From contig BSDZ01000019.1 of NCBI GenBank assembly GCA_030268105.1, forward strand, positions 474,001 to 538,000: a stretch of 64,000 nt of DNA, read 5' to 3'. Below the pieces are notes generated by a model. That model was not told where the DNA came from and did not search any database. It worked only from the letters and a program-made list of their open reading frames with translations. A program made the position numbers and the translations under genes. The DNA comes from Volvox africanus. Its lineage: Eukaryota > Chlorophyta > Chlorophyceae > Chlamydomonadales > Volvocaceae. Positions 24,401 to 35,541 of this stretch are shown here, piece after piece. Position 1 is the stretch's first letter. Each line of letters opens with the position of its first letter.

Positions 24401-27400
24401 AGGAGGCGTGCGAATGGGCGGGGAAAAACAAAGGACGGAGTGGGAGTGGGATTTGGGAGTGGAAACGATGGATGCCTAAAAACCCTCAACGGTAACGAAA
24501 TGCAGAACACTGCCAGGAGAACACTGTGATTTGCATTTCGGAATTAAGTTATAAATCAGTAAACAGAAGATGAAGAGCACAGACGAAGTGGAAGGAATAC
24601 CGGAAGGCAAAAGCCGGCATGCATGGGCCTCCCAGTCCCTCCCTCCCTCCCACCTGTCCGCCTCGTCCAGCACCACCACCGCCAAATCCTCCAGTCCCAC
24701 GCTCTGGCTGTTGCGGAGATGATCAAGCAGCCGGCCCGGCGTGGCGACCACCACCTGGAAGAGGTACGAGGGAAGTGAGAAGTGGGAAGAGGTACGAGGT
24801 ACGAGGGAAGATGGGTGAGGGATGGGTGAGGGAAGATGGGTGAGTTACGAGGTACGAGGGGTGAGGAACGAGGGACGATGTACCAGGGGGGAGGAACGAG
24901 GGGGGAGGTAAGAGGGGGAAAGACGGACATCGAAACGCTGGTAATGATCTAACTAACCGTCAAGGATGACTGACTGTTGTTGTTGTTAGAGGGGGGAGGT
25001 AAGAGGGAAGTGGTCAGGCGAAATCTGATGATGGAAGAACCAGCGGGATGCATAACGTGGGAAGGTTGGGTGAGAAGGTTGAGAGGGTTCAGGGGATGAG
25101 GGGGGTTGAGGGGGACACCTCCGGCGCCCCACCCAACTCCTACATCCCGCACACATACACAATCATCCTTCCCCCTTCCCGCATTGAACACACCTCTGGC
25201 AGCTTCCTCAACGTCGCGGCCTGTACGGACAAGCTCAGTCCTCCCACGATGAGCGCCACCGTGATGTCCGTAAACTGAGCCAGCTTCTCAATCATCGAAT
25301 GAATCTGGATGCGGCAGAAACACCGCACTTTGGTTTGGCTATTTCAACTTGATAAATGTTGCTGCATAAATCGTCGTAAGGAATGGAGTTTTTTTATTTT
25401 ACCGATATTTTGGTCTACATTTTCATTATGTAATGAAATCAAGAAATAAACTAGATGCTCTGTATATAGCTCTATTGTCAGGTAGATATAATAAAACTTT
25501 GGAGCGTTATCGTACAGATGGAGAGTCACGAAAAGGTCGTTCTTTTTATAGCTCTGTTGGCTGCAGCTCAACATCGCCAAACACATCCCTGAACACACAG
25601 ACACAGAGAATGCACTCCTCTATCGCCCCTTCGCACGCGCACGACCATACACACACAACCATACCCAACCACAGGCCCCCCAGGCATCACCTCCCCCCTC
25701 CACCGCCACGTGGTCACTCCACAAGTACGTATTTCACAGGTCACACAGGTCGGTTGCAACCATCAGGTCCATTGCCTTCCGTCGGGTTTCATTTTTCTGC
25801 ATTTACACTCGTATGGTCGTATTCCCCCCTCACCTGTACGGCAAGCTCGCGTGTGGGTGTCAGCACCAGTACGTACGTGGCTGCCAGACCTCGTGGCCGG
25901 TGAAGCAGGCGCTCCAGGAAGGGCAGTGCAAAGGCAGCGGTCTTGCCGCTACCCGTGACGGCGCTGCCGCAAATATCCCGACCCACTAGCGCCAAGGGGA
26001 TGCACGCAGCCTGGGGTGGGCGTGGCCGTGTGTGTGTAAATGATAGCGGTCTGTGTGTGTGTGTGTCTAGGACAGTGTGTGTATTTGAAACTTAGACACG
26101 TCATCACGGGTACGGCTCAGGAACGCGCGATGATGTGCGTTTGGGAGGTGCGTATGTAATTCAGAAAAAAGTGAGGGGCTCCGAAACCCGCGTAATTGTG
26201 GATATCCAAAGCGCCTGTGTGTTGGGCCGCCCGGCCCCACTCCGTAACTCTCCGGCTCTCGCCCGCCGCCCCACCCGAACCTGAATGGGCGTGGGTGTCT
26301 TGTAGCCCAATGCCTCCACCGCCTGCGCGCGCATGTGTGTTTATATGGAGGGAAAGCGGGAAGTGGGGTAAGACGAGAGTTTTCCCCGGCGGAAAGACGA
26401 AGTGCCGACTTTTTGGGTTGCGGGGATTGGGGGGTCGGGTTGCGAAGTCGGAAAAACGAATCCTGGTGCTGGATGGTAGGGGTGGGGTAGCAAGGATAAA
26501 AGCAGGCATGCTTGCGCACTGTGTACGTGGAAACAGGTGCCGAGAGGCGCCAGCGGAGGCAGGCGAGTGACACGCGCGTGCGGGGGGGGGGGGGCGGGGA
26601 GGTGCACAGGGCAAGTGAAGCGAGGAAGGGACCCCTAAGGGAGGGGTTGTTACATGAGTCGTCGGGTCGGGTACTGGTGACGATGAACAGCTGGATGACC
26701 CAGGATTAGCTGGCCGATTCAAAGGTACATTTATTGGCCTATTAATTGATTGAGGAGGGAGGGAGAGGGGGATTTTGCGGCCACGCATGCATATACACAT
26801 ACACATACGCATACACATACACATGCGCATACATACACATGCATATACATATACACATACGCATATACATACACATACATATACATACACACACAGAGAT
26901 ACGGACGGATACACGCACCTTGAGCAGCGGCCGGGAGATGTTGAGGTCGGCAAAAGACGAGCAACTGAACGTGGTGCCCTGTTGGAAATTGTTTGGGAAC
27001 GTGCGTTTATGTACCAATAGGAAAGAAGCTTCTTGTGATGGGGTGTAAGTCTGATAATACGAATGGGGAGCGTCGTACGTACTCAGAAAGCGCAGACTCA
27101 ATTGCGTCATCTCCACACACACGATAACACAAACTCAGCCCCAGGGCCCAAATCACTTATTCACACATACACATACACACACACATACACACACACGCAG
27201 GAAACGAGCAGAATTGCTCTTCACGAACCAAACCACGAGCACACACGCACATATACACATATACACAGTCACATACACGCATGCACATACACACATGCAC
27301 ATACACACATGCACACACGCACACACACCCAACTCCGGTGCCACGGCGGCAAGGGTGTTCCGGCCCCACCTCTGGGGTCTCGCTGTAGAATGCTGCCGGC

Positions 27401-29342
27401 CTAGAGGCCTCCTTGCTGCCATTCGCCCGCCCCCGCTGCTTCTGCTTCTGCTGCGCCGACCCCTTGCCGCTTAGTGCTGCAGCCTCCTCTTCCTCCTCCT
27501 CCATCGCCTCCTCGTCATCTTCCCCCGCTTCCTCCATCTCCTCGCCATCATCTTCGTCCATTTCCTCCCCGTCATCGTCCTCCTCGTCGCTTTCTGTGGC
27601 TGTCCGTGCAGCAGCAACAGTTCCCCCCCCTCCTTTACCTGTCGCTTTCCCGGCTGCTACTGCTGCTGCTGCCAGGGCTTTAGGGCGACTGCTCTTGGCC
27701 TGCTTCTCCTCCCCGTCATCGTCCGCGTCCTCGTCGTCTCCATCGATATCGCCATCCTCTTCTTCCTCATCACCGTCACCGTCGCTGTCATCCTCGTCAT
27801 CGTCTTCATCAAGCTCCCCTGCATGGTACGCATGAGCGTAGAAACAATATTTGGAATACTCGCACGTGTCGTACATACACAGACACGCATACACGCATCC
27901 AGTCTATTTCTCCTACATATCCGCCATCGACGAATGGCGGCAAAATGTTTCATTATTCGAGTTATCGTACGCACGTCCGTTATGACAACCTAGGACGCGC
28001 ATGACAACATTTCACGCCCCATTACCGCTTCTTTCCCGGCCTCTCTTCACTACCGCAGTTGAAATCTCAGCAACGCGCTTTTGGGAAATTTTCTTGACGT
28101 TTCTCACTGCAAAAATTATGGTTTGCGCTCTCTGATGTGCTTTTCGCATTGTGTTTCGGAGTGCTCTTCGAGCAAGCCGCACGCTGCTGTCTCCGACTCC
28201 ATTATGGTCTTACCCCCGCCCTCGCCCTCGCCCTCCCGCATGCAAGCCGCGGGTTGCAATTACCGGTTCCATCGCCTTCCTTAACCTTCCCCCCGAACCC
28301 AACCCGCAAACCCAGTGTCCACCTCCCCGGTTTCAATGCCCATGCCTCACTTTCACTTGCTCTCTTCTTCCTCCCAAGAACAACAACAAGTTGCAGTTCA
28401 ACCATATGCAGCACAACCATATGGTTGTTTTAGCCCAAACCCGCACAAACGGGTGTCTCTCACCAAATTCTGAAAGTAACTGGCCACATACCCGGTAATG
28501 GAGCCTCTTCGTCCTCTTCATCATCCGATTCGTCTTCTTCCTCTTCTTCTTCACTGCGCCGGCGCTTGCCATTAGCCTGCTTGCGCCCTGCTGCTGCTGC
28601 TGCTACTGGAGCTGCGTCTTTGCCTTTCCACCCATTGACCTGTTGATGCGCCTTATGCCCCGCTCCTTGATGCCGCAAACGCTGAGCGATCTTGTGATCA
28701 ATGGAGGTTCCGTGCACCGGGCCATCTAAGCGGGCCTGGAGGATTGCGCCTAAGGGATTGGATGTGGAGGGAGTGAGGGGGCGGGGTGAATGAGGATAGG
28801 GCCGTGGCTCAGAGGGGAAACCTGAGGAGGGTCAACCAGGGATGGTCTGGCCTTGACGATGATCCCGGAGCGCGATTACGAGAGGTTTGTACATTTAGAG
28901 ATGCCAGGCAGAGATGAAATAAGTGTAAGAATAAGATAGATAGTTTAACATTCCTGGGTTTGTGGTCAAGGTGTGAGAGCGTGTGTCCATACCCAGGCAA
29001 CCCATGAATGCCGGAGCGCGGTTGAGCTTGACTAGGCTGGGCTGGGCTGGGCTGGGCGGAGTTATGTGTGAACTAAGTTGTGCTGATAGGAAGTTACACC
29101 AAATATCCTTCACCAATGCATTGCAATACTTCTAACAACAGGCGATTGCCGCTAAATAGTACGAAGATGCCAATAATAAGTCTCTCGACACAAAAATTGC
29201 CCAAATCGACCCTCGATGGAATGAATACTTGCAGCGATAATGTTCCTTTGTAATGAAACCTACCTGAAAACTCCCATGCCGGCTGGGCGGCCGCCGCGCC
29301 GTCGCCGAAATCGAACTTAAAATCTGGATTAAAGTCACCCAT
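18137..29342 (-). CDS. DRS1: DEAD-box ATP-dependent RNA helicase, DDX27/Drs1 type
   Basis: Drs1/DDX27 acts in the nucleolus in 60S ribosome assembly. Nineteen exons join in phase to 929 residues: 29264-29342, 28492-28749, 27370-27818, 26919-26978, 26281-26322, 25834-26010, 25194-25304, 24654-24754, 24149-24248, 22826-22915, 22213-22378, 21798-21925, 21033-21175, 20456-20567, 20122-20196, 19621-19806, 19137-19238, 18683-18806 and 18137-18423. Residues 1-14 carry the family mark [11 protein letters not shown]. Residues 80-262 are Asp/Glu-rich. Then come ISRPLLK, Q motif GYKTPTPIQ (288-296), Walker A TGSGKT (315-320), [16 protein letters not shown] (422-425), SAT (453-455), [11 protein letters not shown] (573-583) and [10 protein letters not shown] (603-612). 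A Lys-rich tail ends [10 protein letters not shown], nearly the same as the end of animal DDX27. All catalytic motifs are intact. Introns range from about 80 bp to over 1.2 kb and carry several repeats. Confidence 0.96.
20221..20433. repeat. Intron sequence shared with a second DDX27 intron (copy 1)
   Basis: This fills almost all of the intron between exons 20456-20567 and 20122-20196. It matches 26336-26550 in the same orientation with few differences, including a run reading GCCGACTTTTTGGGTTGC and the GGATAAAAGCAGGCA segment. The similarity runs from near the acceptor to near the donor of this intron. Confidence 0.9.
21571..21770. repeat. (CTCCCT)n hexanucleotide array, about 33 copies
   Basis: This is a pure pyrimidine hexanucleotide array inside the DDX27 intron between exons 21798-21925 and 21033-21175. 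On the transcribed strand it is AGGGAG, purine-only. It generates artificial Arg/Glu and Gly/Arg open frames. Confidence 0.97.
23204..23808. repeat. 43-bp minisatellite, about 14 copies
   Basis: The unit contains CCCACTCCACGTCACC and CACAGCCTGCTTCC and repeats every 43 bp in the DDX27 intron between exons 24149-24248 and 22826-22915. Copies are almost identical except one position that is C or G (CACCCCAC versus CACCGCAC). In plus-strand order the base is G C C C C G C C G G C G C C. Because 43 is not a multiple of 3, all three frames stay open, which explains the long false frames here. Confidence 0.97.
26336..26550. repeat. Intron sequence shared with a second DDX27 intron (copy 2)
   Basis: This is the partner of 20221-20433. 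It occupies the acceptor-proximal part of the larger intron between exons 26919-26978 and 26281-26322. Both copies lie in the same orientation relative to transcription and both end close to the 3' splice site. Confidence 0.9.
26790..26897. repeat. Mixed (CA/TA) purine-pyrimidine microsatellite
   Basis: Irregular CATACA/CACATA units lie in the DDX27 intron just inside the donor of exon 26919-26978. A similar CA/TA-rich array occupies 27163-27330 in the preceding intron. Neither is coding. Confidence 0.85.
27163..27330. repeat. Mixed (CA)n-rich microsatellite in a DDX27 intron
   Basis: CA-rich alternating purine-pyrimidine sequence with CATACACA and CACATGCA variants lies downstream of the acidic exon 27370-27818. 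Open frames through it are artefacts. Confidence 0.85.
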
Positions 29343-32300
29343 AACTGCACTGTCGCGACAAGGTATGGCAAATTATTTTTCGTTATATTGCATGCCGAAT
29401 GGTTATCATTTCGAGCATTTCCTGTCACATATCTCCATAAGCAGTGCGATTAGATTCAGATTCACGCGGAGACTTCACGAACTGAAGTGGTAAAACTTTT
29501 GAGCTCAGTGACTTGCAGCTCAGATATTGGCAACAACACGACCTTCAAACTTCCATAAGGCCCTAATGCTGACCTGCCTCCCTTCTGCAAGAGCAGTAAA
29601 AAGATGAGTTTTCTGCTTTTGCTATGACTTTCAAAATGAACTATGATGTTCTTTGAACTGACGTGACTGTGTGGATCATGTCAGAGTTGTTAGACTCCCG
29701 ACCACGGTATTGGGTATGCGATAACACGCCGATTATCACGCTTGGGTCATCTTCCACTGCACTAAGTATCACAAATAGCCCCATGGGCGAGGACGGGCGA
29801 CCAGTGCGACTGACGATAGCGATACATAGGACTGTGAATCCCGTGAACCACTGGAACGTTGTCTGGAAACACTGACGTGTATCGCACTCTTTAGGAATAA
29901 AAGTCGTTTTCCCACGAAGAAGAGTGGAGTTAGTTACTATGTTGTACGATTGTTGCATGCGTTCACAGCCGGTTTAGTGACAGTGGGGGGTCTGCCTCGG
30001 TATCTGCCGTCATTGCGTGCGCTCACAGTCTCGAGCTCGGCCACATCACCAAACTTGCAGCACGACTAAAGCTGCTCGCCTGGAGTCCTTTTAGGGTCAT
30101 GCACGGTTAATGTCCCTTGCGCATGACGCCGTAATGCACCAGGGGCGCAGGTGTGTGAAGACCGGATCTATTGCACGCATCCATAACTACATTGACCCAT
30201 ATGGATTTCACAATCTTGTCCATTCTTGATGATAAGAATCCTCCCTAAGTGGTTACGCCAGATCTGTGATGCAGGTGTCATGACTGCTCGAGTCGCATGC
30301 GGTAAGTAGACGACTGATTGGTACGGGTCAGCAGAGCACTTGTCCGACGTGACGCAGGCGTGAAGTCGAAGAACACGCGATGACGTCGCACCACGTGTCG
30401 CATTGTTCGGTCGCCAAGGCACAGCTAAGTTTGATCAGGCTGCTTACCCGTAAATTTTGGCGTTCACCGGTGTTTGTCACACGTACTTACGTCAGGCTGG
30501 GCCATTACAGGCTAATCATATGGCGGTTGATGCATGAAATACTGTCACTGAGACATACGACTCCAATCCAGGATAACACTGTCGTTCGACCAAGTGTTTG
30601 CGTCAAGAGTGAAGTCAACAGCATCTTGGGATGAAAGCATCAAGTCAACAGGATCTTGGGATCTCGCGTTCTAAGCCAAAGCGAAGACCCTGACCCTGAC
30701 ATACACGCGGTCTTGGAGTCAGATGGCGCTGTCCTGGGCTACGGGGCTGGCTGTTCGTGGCTGTTCGTGGCTGTCCTGAGACAGGTCCTGCTTCCAGAGA
30801 ACAACTCAAGACAAGAACTCGAAGATAGGGAATAAGAAGCCACAACAAGCGTAACGGGAGGTAGTTATTCTGAAACAGAAGATACGGATAAGAATTCCAA
30901 CCTAAAGCGATCTGTTTCCTGCGCATCGGAATATACCGCTGCGTGGAATCATGAAAGAAATGGGAAAACAAAACATTTGCATGCCTACTTTTGTCCCCCT
31001 TAACTGCTAGCCCTGGTGGTAGCTACTTCAATGGGTCTACGTAGGACCGGACCCACGTGGCCCATTGTTGGAGTTGTTCCTTTGGCAGACTTTTCTGGTG
31101 CTGGTACCAGCCCAATTTTGCTCACGAAGATGCGGAGCTATCCTTGCGCAATTCAGAGCTTGTCCCAAACAAGGGTTGCTGATGGTATAAACAAGCCACA
31201 GCATGTCGACCGGTAGAAATTATTTGAAATAAATTGTCCTTCACACAGTCCCCGATAGAAGGAATGTTTGTTTATATCAATCGTCATGAACTAAACTGTG
31301 ATTTGTCGAAGGGTGACGCCTAGGATCTGTGCACCATAACGTGTATGATATTGCTGATACAAATACAGGAATCCGACAAGAATATCCGGGGATCACGTTT
31401 TAAGCGTTGAGGGCTTCTCCGACAAAGCGCCACAACACTGCTTGATAACTAGACAAATGCATCACTGTGCTTATCGGTAAACAAGGAACGAACAAGGCGT
31501 TCTTGGAATTGCACTTGTACATATGCGCTTGCTTCAACAGCTTCCTTGCCTCGTTCAATCGTTCTCGAGCCCACGTACGACCAATCTGGTTGAAAGGCAG
31601 CTATAAATAAGGCATGGCGCTATTGTCATCTTCAATAACGTTTCACTACGTTTAGTCATCAAGGTTAAGGACAATTTCCGTTTCAGAACGTTATTAAAGT
31701 ACTACAACTTGGCCTGTGTGGCCTCCCCGGCCTGCCGCCTGTTACCACGTTCGACGCTGTGCAACCCGCTTGGTAGGTTACTGAGGGAAACGCTTACCAC
31801 TTGGACTCGTGTACCGCTTGTGGTTTGAGCATCGTCATTTTGGAAGGTGAGACACTATGCTAGCTTTAGAGCGCCGCGCATGGCCCATCGGGAACCTGTT
31901 CTTAGAAGGAAGCGATGGTTCTGGATACCGGCCATCATACGAAATTGCTTCATTGGATATGAGAGTTGGTTGACTCAACCTCGCGTCGTGTCCGAGGTCT
32001 TTTGCACAGCACGTTCATTCAGTGCACCGACTGCTGAAATGATGACGGAGTCTGCAATTTTCGTTTATGGCGCTGATGGCGACAATACAAGTCTTGTGTT
32101 GTGGATTGTCGTGCCGCATATTCTAGCGTCATCGAGCATGGTGCGTTCCTGTGACTTCTTCTACAAGTATTCAACACTTGCAACGTATCATGTTATTGTC
32201 TCACCACTTCTTTAATTCTCACACTTCTTGCAACACCCTAGATAGGTATCGGGCCCCTGAGGCGCTGCCTTGCAACACCAGCGGGAATCCTGCGTTCCTG

Positions 32301-32363
32301 GAGCGAATTTAAGCAGTCGTAAGCCGGTTTTAACTTCTTCCATACCTTGGACTGCCGCACTGG
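29343..32363. other. Intergenic region upstream of DDX27 and metallophosphoesterase
   Basis: DDX27 reads left and the phosphoesterase reads right, so both promoters are in this 3-kb interval. A local direct repeat sharing AAGTCAACAG and ATCTTGGGAT lies near 30613-30660, and a GGCTGTTCGT duplication near 30750. No exon chain is recognised. Confidence 0.5.
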
Positions 32364-35300
32364 ATGGCAACGTTGACAGTAGTTTCAGATTTGCACTTAG
32401 AGGCGCGAGGACTAAGCTTGGATGAAATTATCGACCCGGACTTAATTTCGGACGGTACGTGTTGAAAGGGATATCACAAGCCACATAAGGCGTTTTCTGC
32501 TAGTTTTCTGCACGGGAGGTTGCGGGCGGTTGCTGAGACACTGTCGCGGTCGCGGTTTCGTAGTATTGCAGCCATGCACACATTGTACCCGATTATGCGA
32601 AACTTACATTACGCCTCGCTAGTGATCCTTCATCTCTCGGCCATGGTTCCCTTCACACACCCATTGTGTGGATGCTCACAGACGTTGACGAGAGCAAGTG
32701 GTTGCTGCATGTGAAGCCAACGGCCCCATGCAGGGCAAATCCAGATCGTATCATTTTATTCGTTGATTGTCTTTGGGCTTCCAAACTTGCGTTGCTGCGT
32801 TCAGGCCAAGGACCTTTTACATAGACTGCACGGAGGGGCCGGTTACGGTTTTGATCGTCATGGACCCACACTGTTTACCCACATTGCTTGCGCACATTCC
32901 CCCTATCGCTGTGTTCCACCGCGCCACAGTGCTTTGCTTGTTGGGAGACATCGGCGATCCTAGCTCCCAGACTTATCGGGACTTCCTAGCCGCCTGCGCC
33001 GCGCGATTCCGTACAGTGTTACTTTTGGCAGGAAACAACGAATACCGCAACCATGGTGGAAGCGGCCGCACGATGGCTCAGACTGAAGACTTGATCCGTG
33101 CCGCGGCAGCGGCGCACCCAAACGTGCACTTCCTGCAAAATACCGCGCACGTCATGGGTAACGTTGCATTTATTGGTACTACACTCTGGTCGTACCTGCC
33201 AGACACGCCACTGCCACCGCCGTCTGAAGAGTCGGGCAGCGTCAGTGGAGGCATCACCGCTGGCAGCGCTGCCGTTTCCACACGCGGGGCCGCTGACGCA
33301 TGCAATAGTGCTACCCCTGCTGCTCCCTTGCCGCTGCAGCCGCGAGAGCGACAAGCTCAGTTGATGTCAACAGGCATGCCGGAGGCTTCAACGACGAATC
33401 TTTATCTCCAAGCCCCAAACGTAGGCTACGTAAACTCACGCATCTCAGATTCCATAGCGGCGAATACGCACGGAGACGTGTCATTGGCAGCGTCACGGTT
33501 AATGTCGATCGGATTCCAGCAGCAGGAACAGCAACAAGAACAACAGCAGCGGCAGCAGCAGCAGGAAGTGCAACAAACCCACACACGACAGCAAGCACAA
33601 CCTATTCCATTGGTGCAAGTGACGCAATCTCAGCTTCCTCCACTTCCACTTCCCATCCCTTCTCCACGTCAAGGGAGACCTGCAGCTGCAGGTGGCAGCG
33701 GAGGTGCAGGCGGTGGCGGAGGCAACGGCCCGCAGCCGATGGGAGCTGTCGCTCCGATGCCGCGGTTCATGTCGCACTCTCAGCCGCCGCCGGACTGGCT
33801 GACGTCGCATGCCTTTGGGATACAGTGCAGCGCTGTTGCGGGCAGCGGCTGTGACGGCGCCTGTGGCGGCACTGGGAGTGCCAGCCGCCCCTGCCGCCCC
33901 CGGCAGCTGCGGCACTGCGTCTCCTTAGCATCTCTGCGGCCTGATGAGCCGTGCCCGTCTTGGCGCGCGATGCAGGCAGGATGCCGCCGCCGTGGTGACG
34001 GCGCCAGCAGCAGTAGCGAGAGTGACGCACTTGGCAGCGACACTGACAGCAATCAGAGCAGCTACAGCAGCGATGCTGAAAACAATGATGCCTCGCCATA
34101 TGTCATCGGCGATGACTGCAAGGAGCTGGCGCGACCGCGGCGGATGGAGGCTTCGAAAACAAAGAGACAGGTTGCCGCCGCAGCGGCGGACCTCGAGCAC
34201 CAGGCTTCCGCAGTGGACACGGCGGCAGCGGCGCCGGCTGCAGTGGCGGCATCCTCACCGGGATCAGATGCAGCCATCTACCGGACCAGTACCAACTCAC
34301 CGGCTCGAGATGCGCCCGCGAGTGCACTCTCCACGAGTGAGCCGATGAACATACTGCCCGTGACTCGACTGCTGTCACAGCCCGTTCCCAATTACGTCAT
34401 CACGACCTCCATTCCAGCGTTCTTGTCCGACCCGGGCTCTCTAGACCCTGGGGCTCTAGAGGGCACTGACAGCACGGAGACGTGCAAGCCTGGTGCTCTG
34501 GAGAACCCCGAAGCTGAGGGGTTTACCGCTACAGGGCTGAGTGCAGGTTGCACTGCAGGCCGCGGCGCTCCCGTGTTTGAGGCGACATTGGAGTTGACCT
34601 TACAGACAGCGTCGGTGCTGGTATCGGGGTCAGCTTCGGCCCTTGTGGATTCGGGCGTCGATACCACTGGTGTCTGCACATCATCAGTGCTGAAGCCGCG
34701 AAGTCATAGCCACCACCATCATCATCACCACCACCGCCACTCATCCAACACCACCTTCGATGAGTTGCCGCCGCCTGCCACCATCCGCGAGTTCATTGGC
34801 GCAACCTCCCTGGACTACCGCCGCATATTCGTTAGTCCCGGCGGCCCGGCAATCACACCTGACGTTACCAACGCACTCTTCCTTGCGTCCCTGGAGTACG
34901 TTCGAACTGCCGTCGCGACAGCACGTCAGCGCGGTTTGGTGCCCATCGTTCTGTCTCACCACGCACCTTCGATGCGGGGCACATCGAGACCGACCTTTGC
35001 GGGGCACCCGTCGACGCACGCGTACAGCACGGATCTGGAGCCCTTCTTAGCGACAAGTGGCATTGCTGCGTGGTATTGTGGACACACGCACTATAACTTT
35101 GACATGAAGCTGCAGGTAAGACCAAGACATCTGGGGGAACCACGAGTAAGGTCATGGAAACCACGAGTAGAAGATGTTTCACGTATATATGTCTTCCCTA
35201 CCCACAATAAGTCGCTCATCGGAGACCCTCCACCCTCCTGTTTTATGTGGTGCTGCCCTGTTCAGGGTGGTGTGCGGCTCGCGAGCAACCAGTTCGGCTC

Positions 35301-35541
35301 TCAGGCCAGGCCGGCGGATGGGTACAGCCGCACCTGGCAGCACCGCCTTCCCAGCAGCGGCAGCACGGTTGACGCCTTACAGTTGGGTGTCGCTTCTGCT
35401 GCACTGAACGGTACGCCATTAGCAGCGCTGGATTGCTTACGAGCCTTATCCTGGACGGGTTCCGAGTCTCCGCCGGCTGCGGTGACCACCCCATCGGCTT
35501 TCGGGAGCGCTGCTGGGGCAGCGAGCGCTTGTGCATGCTAG
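32364..35541 (+). CDS. Calcineurin-like metallophosphoesterase with a large insertion
   Basis: The calcineurin-like fold binds two metal ions and cleaves phosphoester bonds; the substrate cannot be told here. Three exons, 32364-32454, 32825-35115 and 35266-35541, give 885 residues. The metal-binding motifs are all present in order: SDLHLE (8-13), GDIGDP (71-76), GNNEY (100-104), SHHAPS (about 742-747) and CGHTHYN (about 781-787). Between residues about 160 and 690 lies a low-complexity insertion rich in Gln, Ala, Ser and Gly, with a poly-His run (about 34710-34742) just before the fold resumes at ATIREFIGATSLDYRRIF. The 150-bp second intron (GTAAGA...TTCAG) is a multiple of three with no stop, so reading through it also stays open; I removed it because CGHTHYNFDMKLQ joins naturally to GGVRLASNQFG. 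The acceptor of exon 2 (TTTTACATAG) agrees in phase with exon 1. Confidence 0.9.

Noticed and set aside
35116..35265. Continuous 924-codon phosphoesterase frame without the second intron
   Set aside because: The 150-bp segment has good GTAAGA and TTCAG splice sites, a length divisible by three, and translates to sequence unlike the fold. I treat it as an intron. The frame's first 19 codons are also upstream intron.
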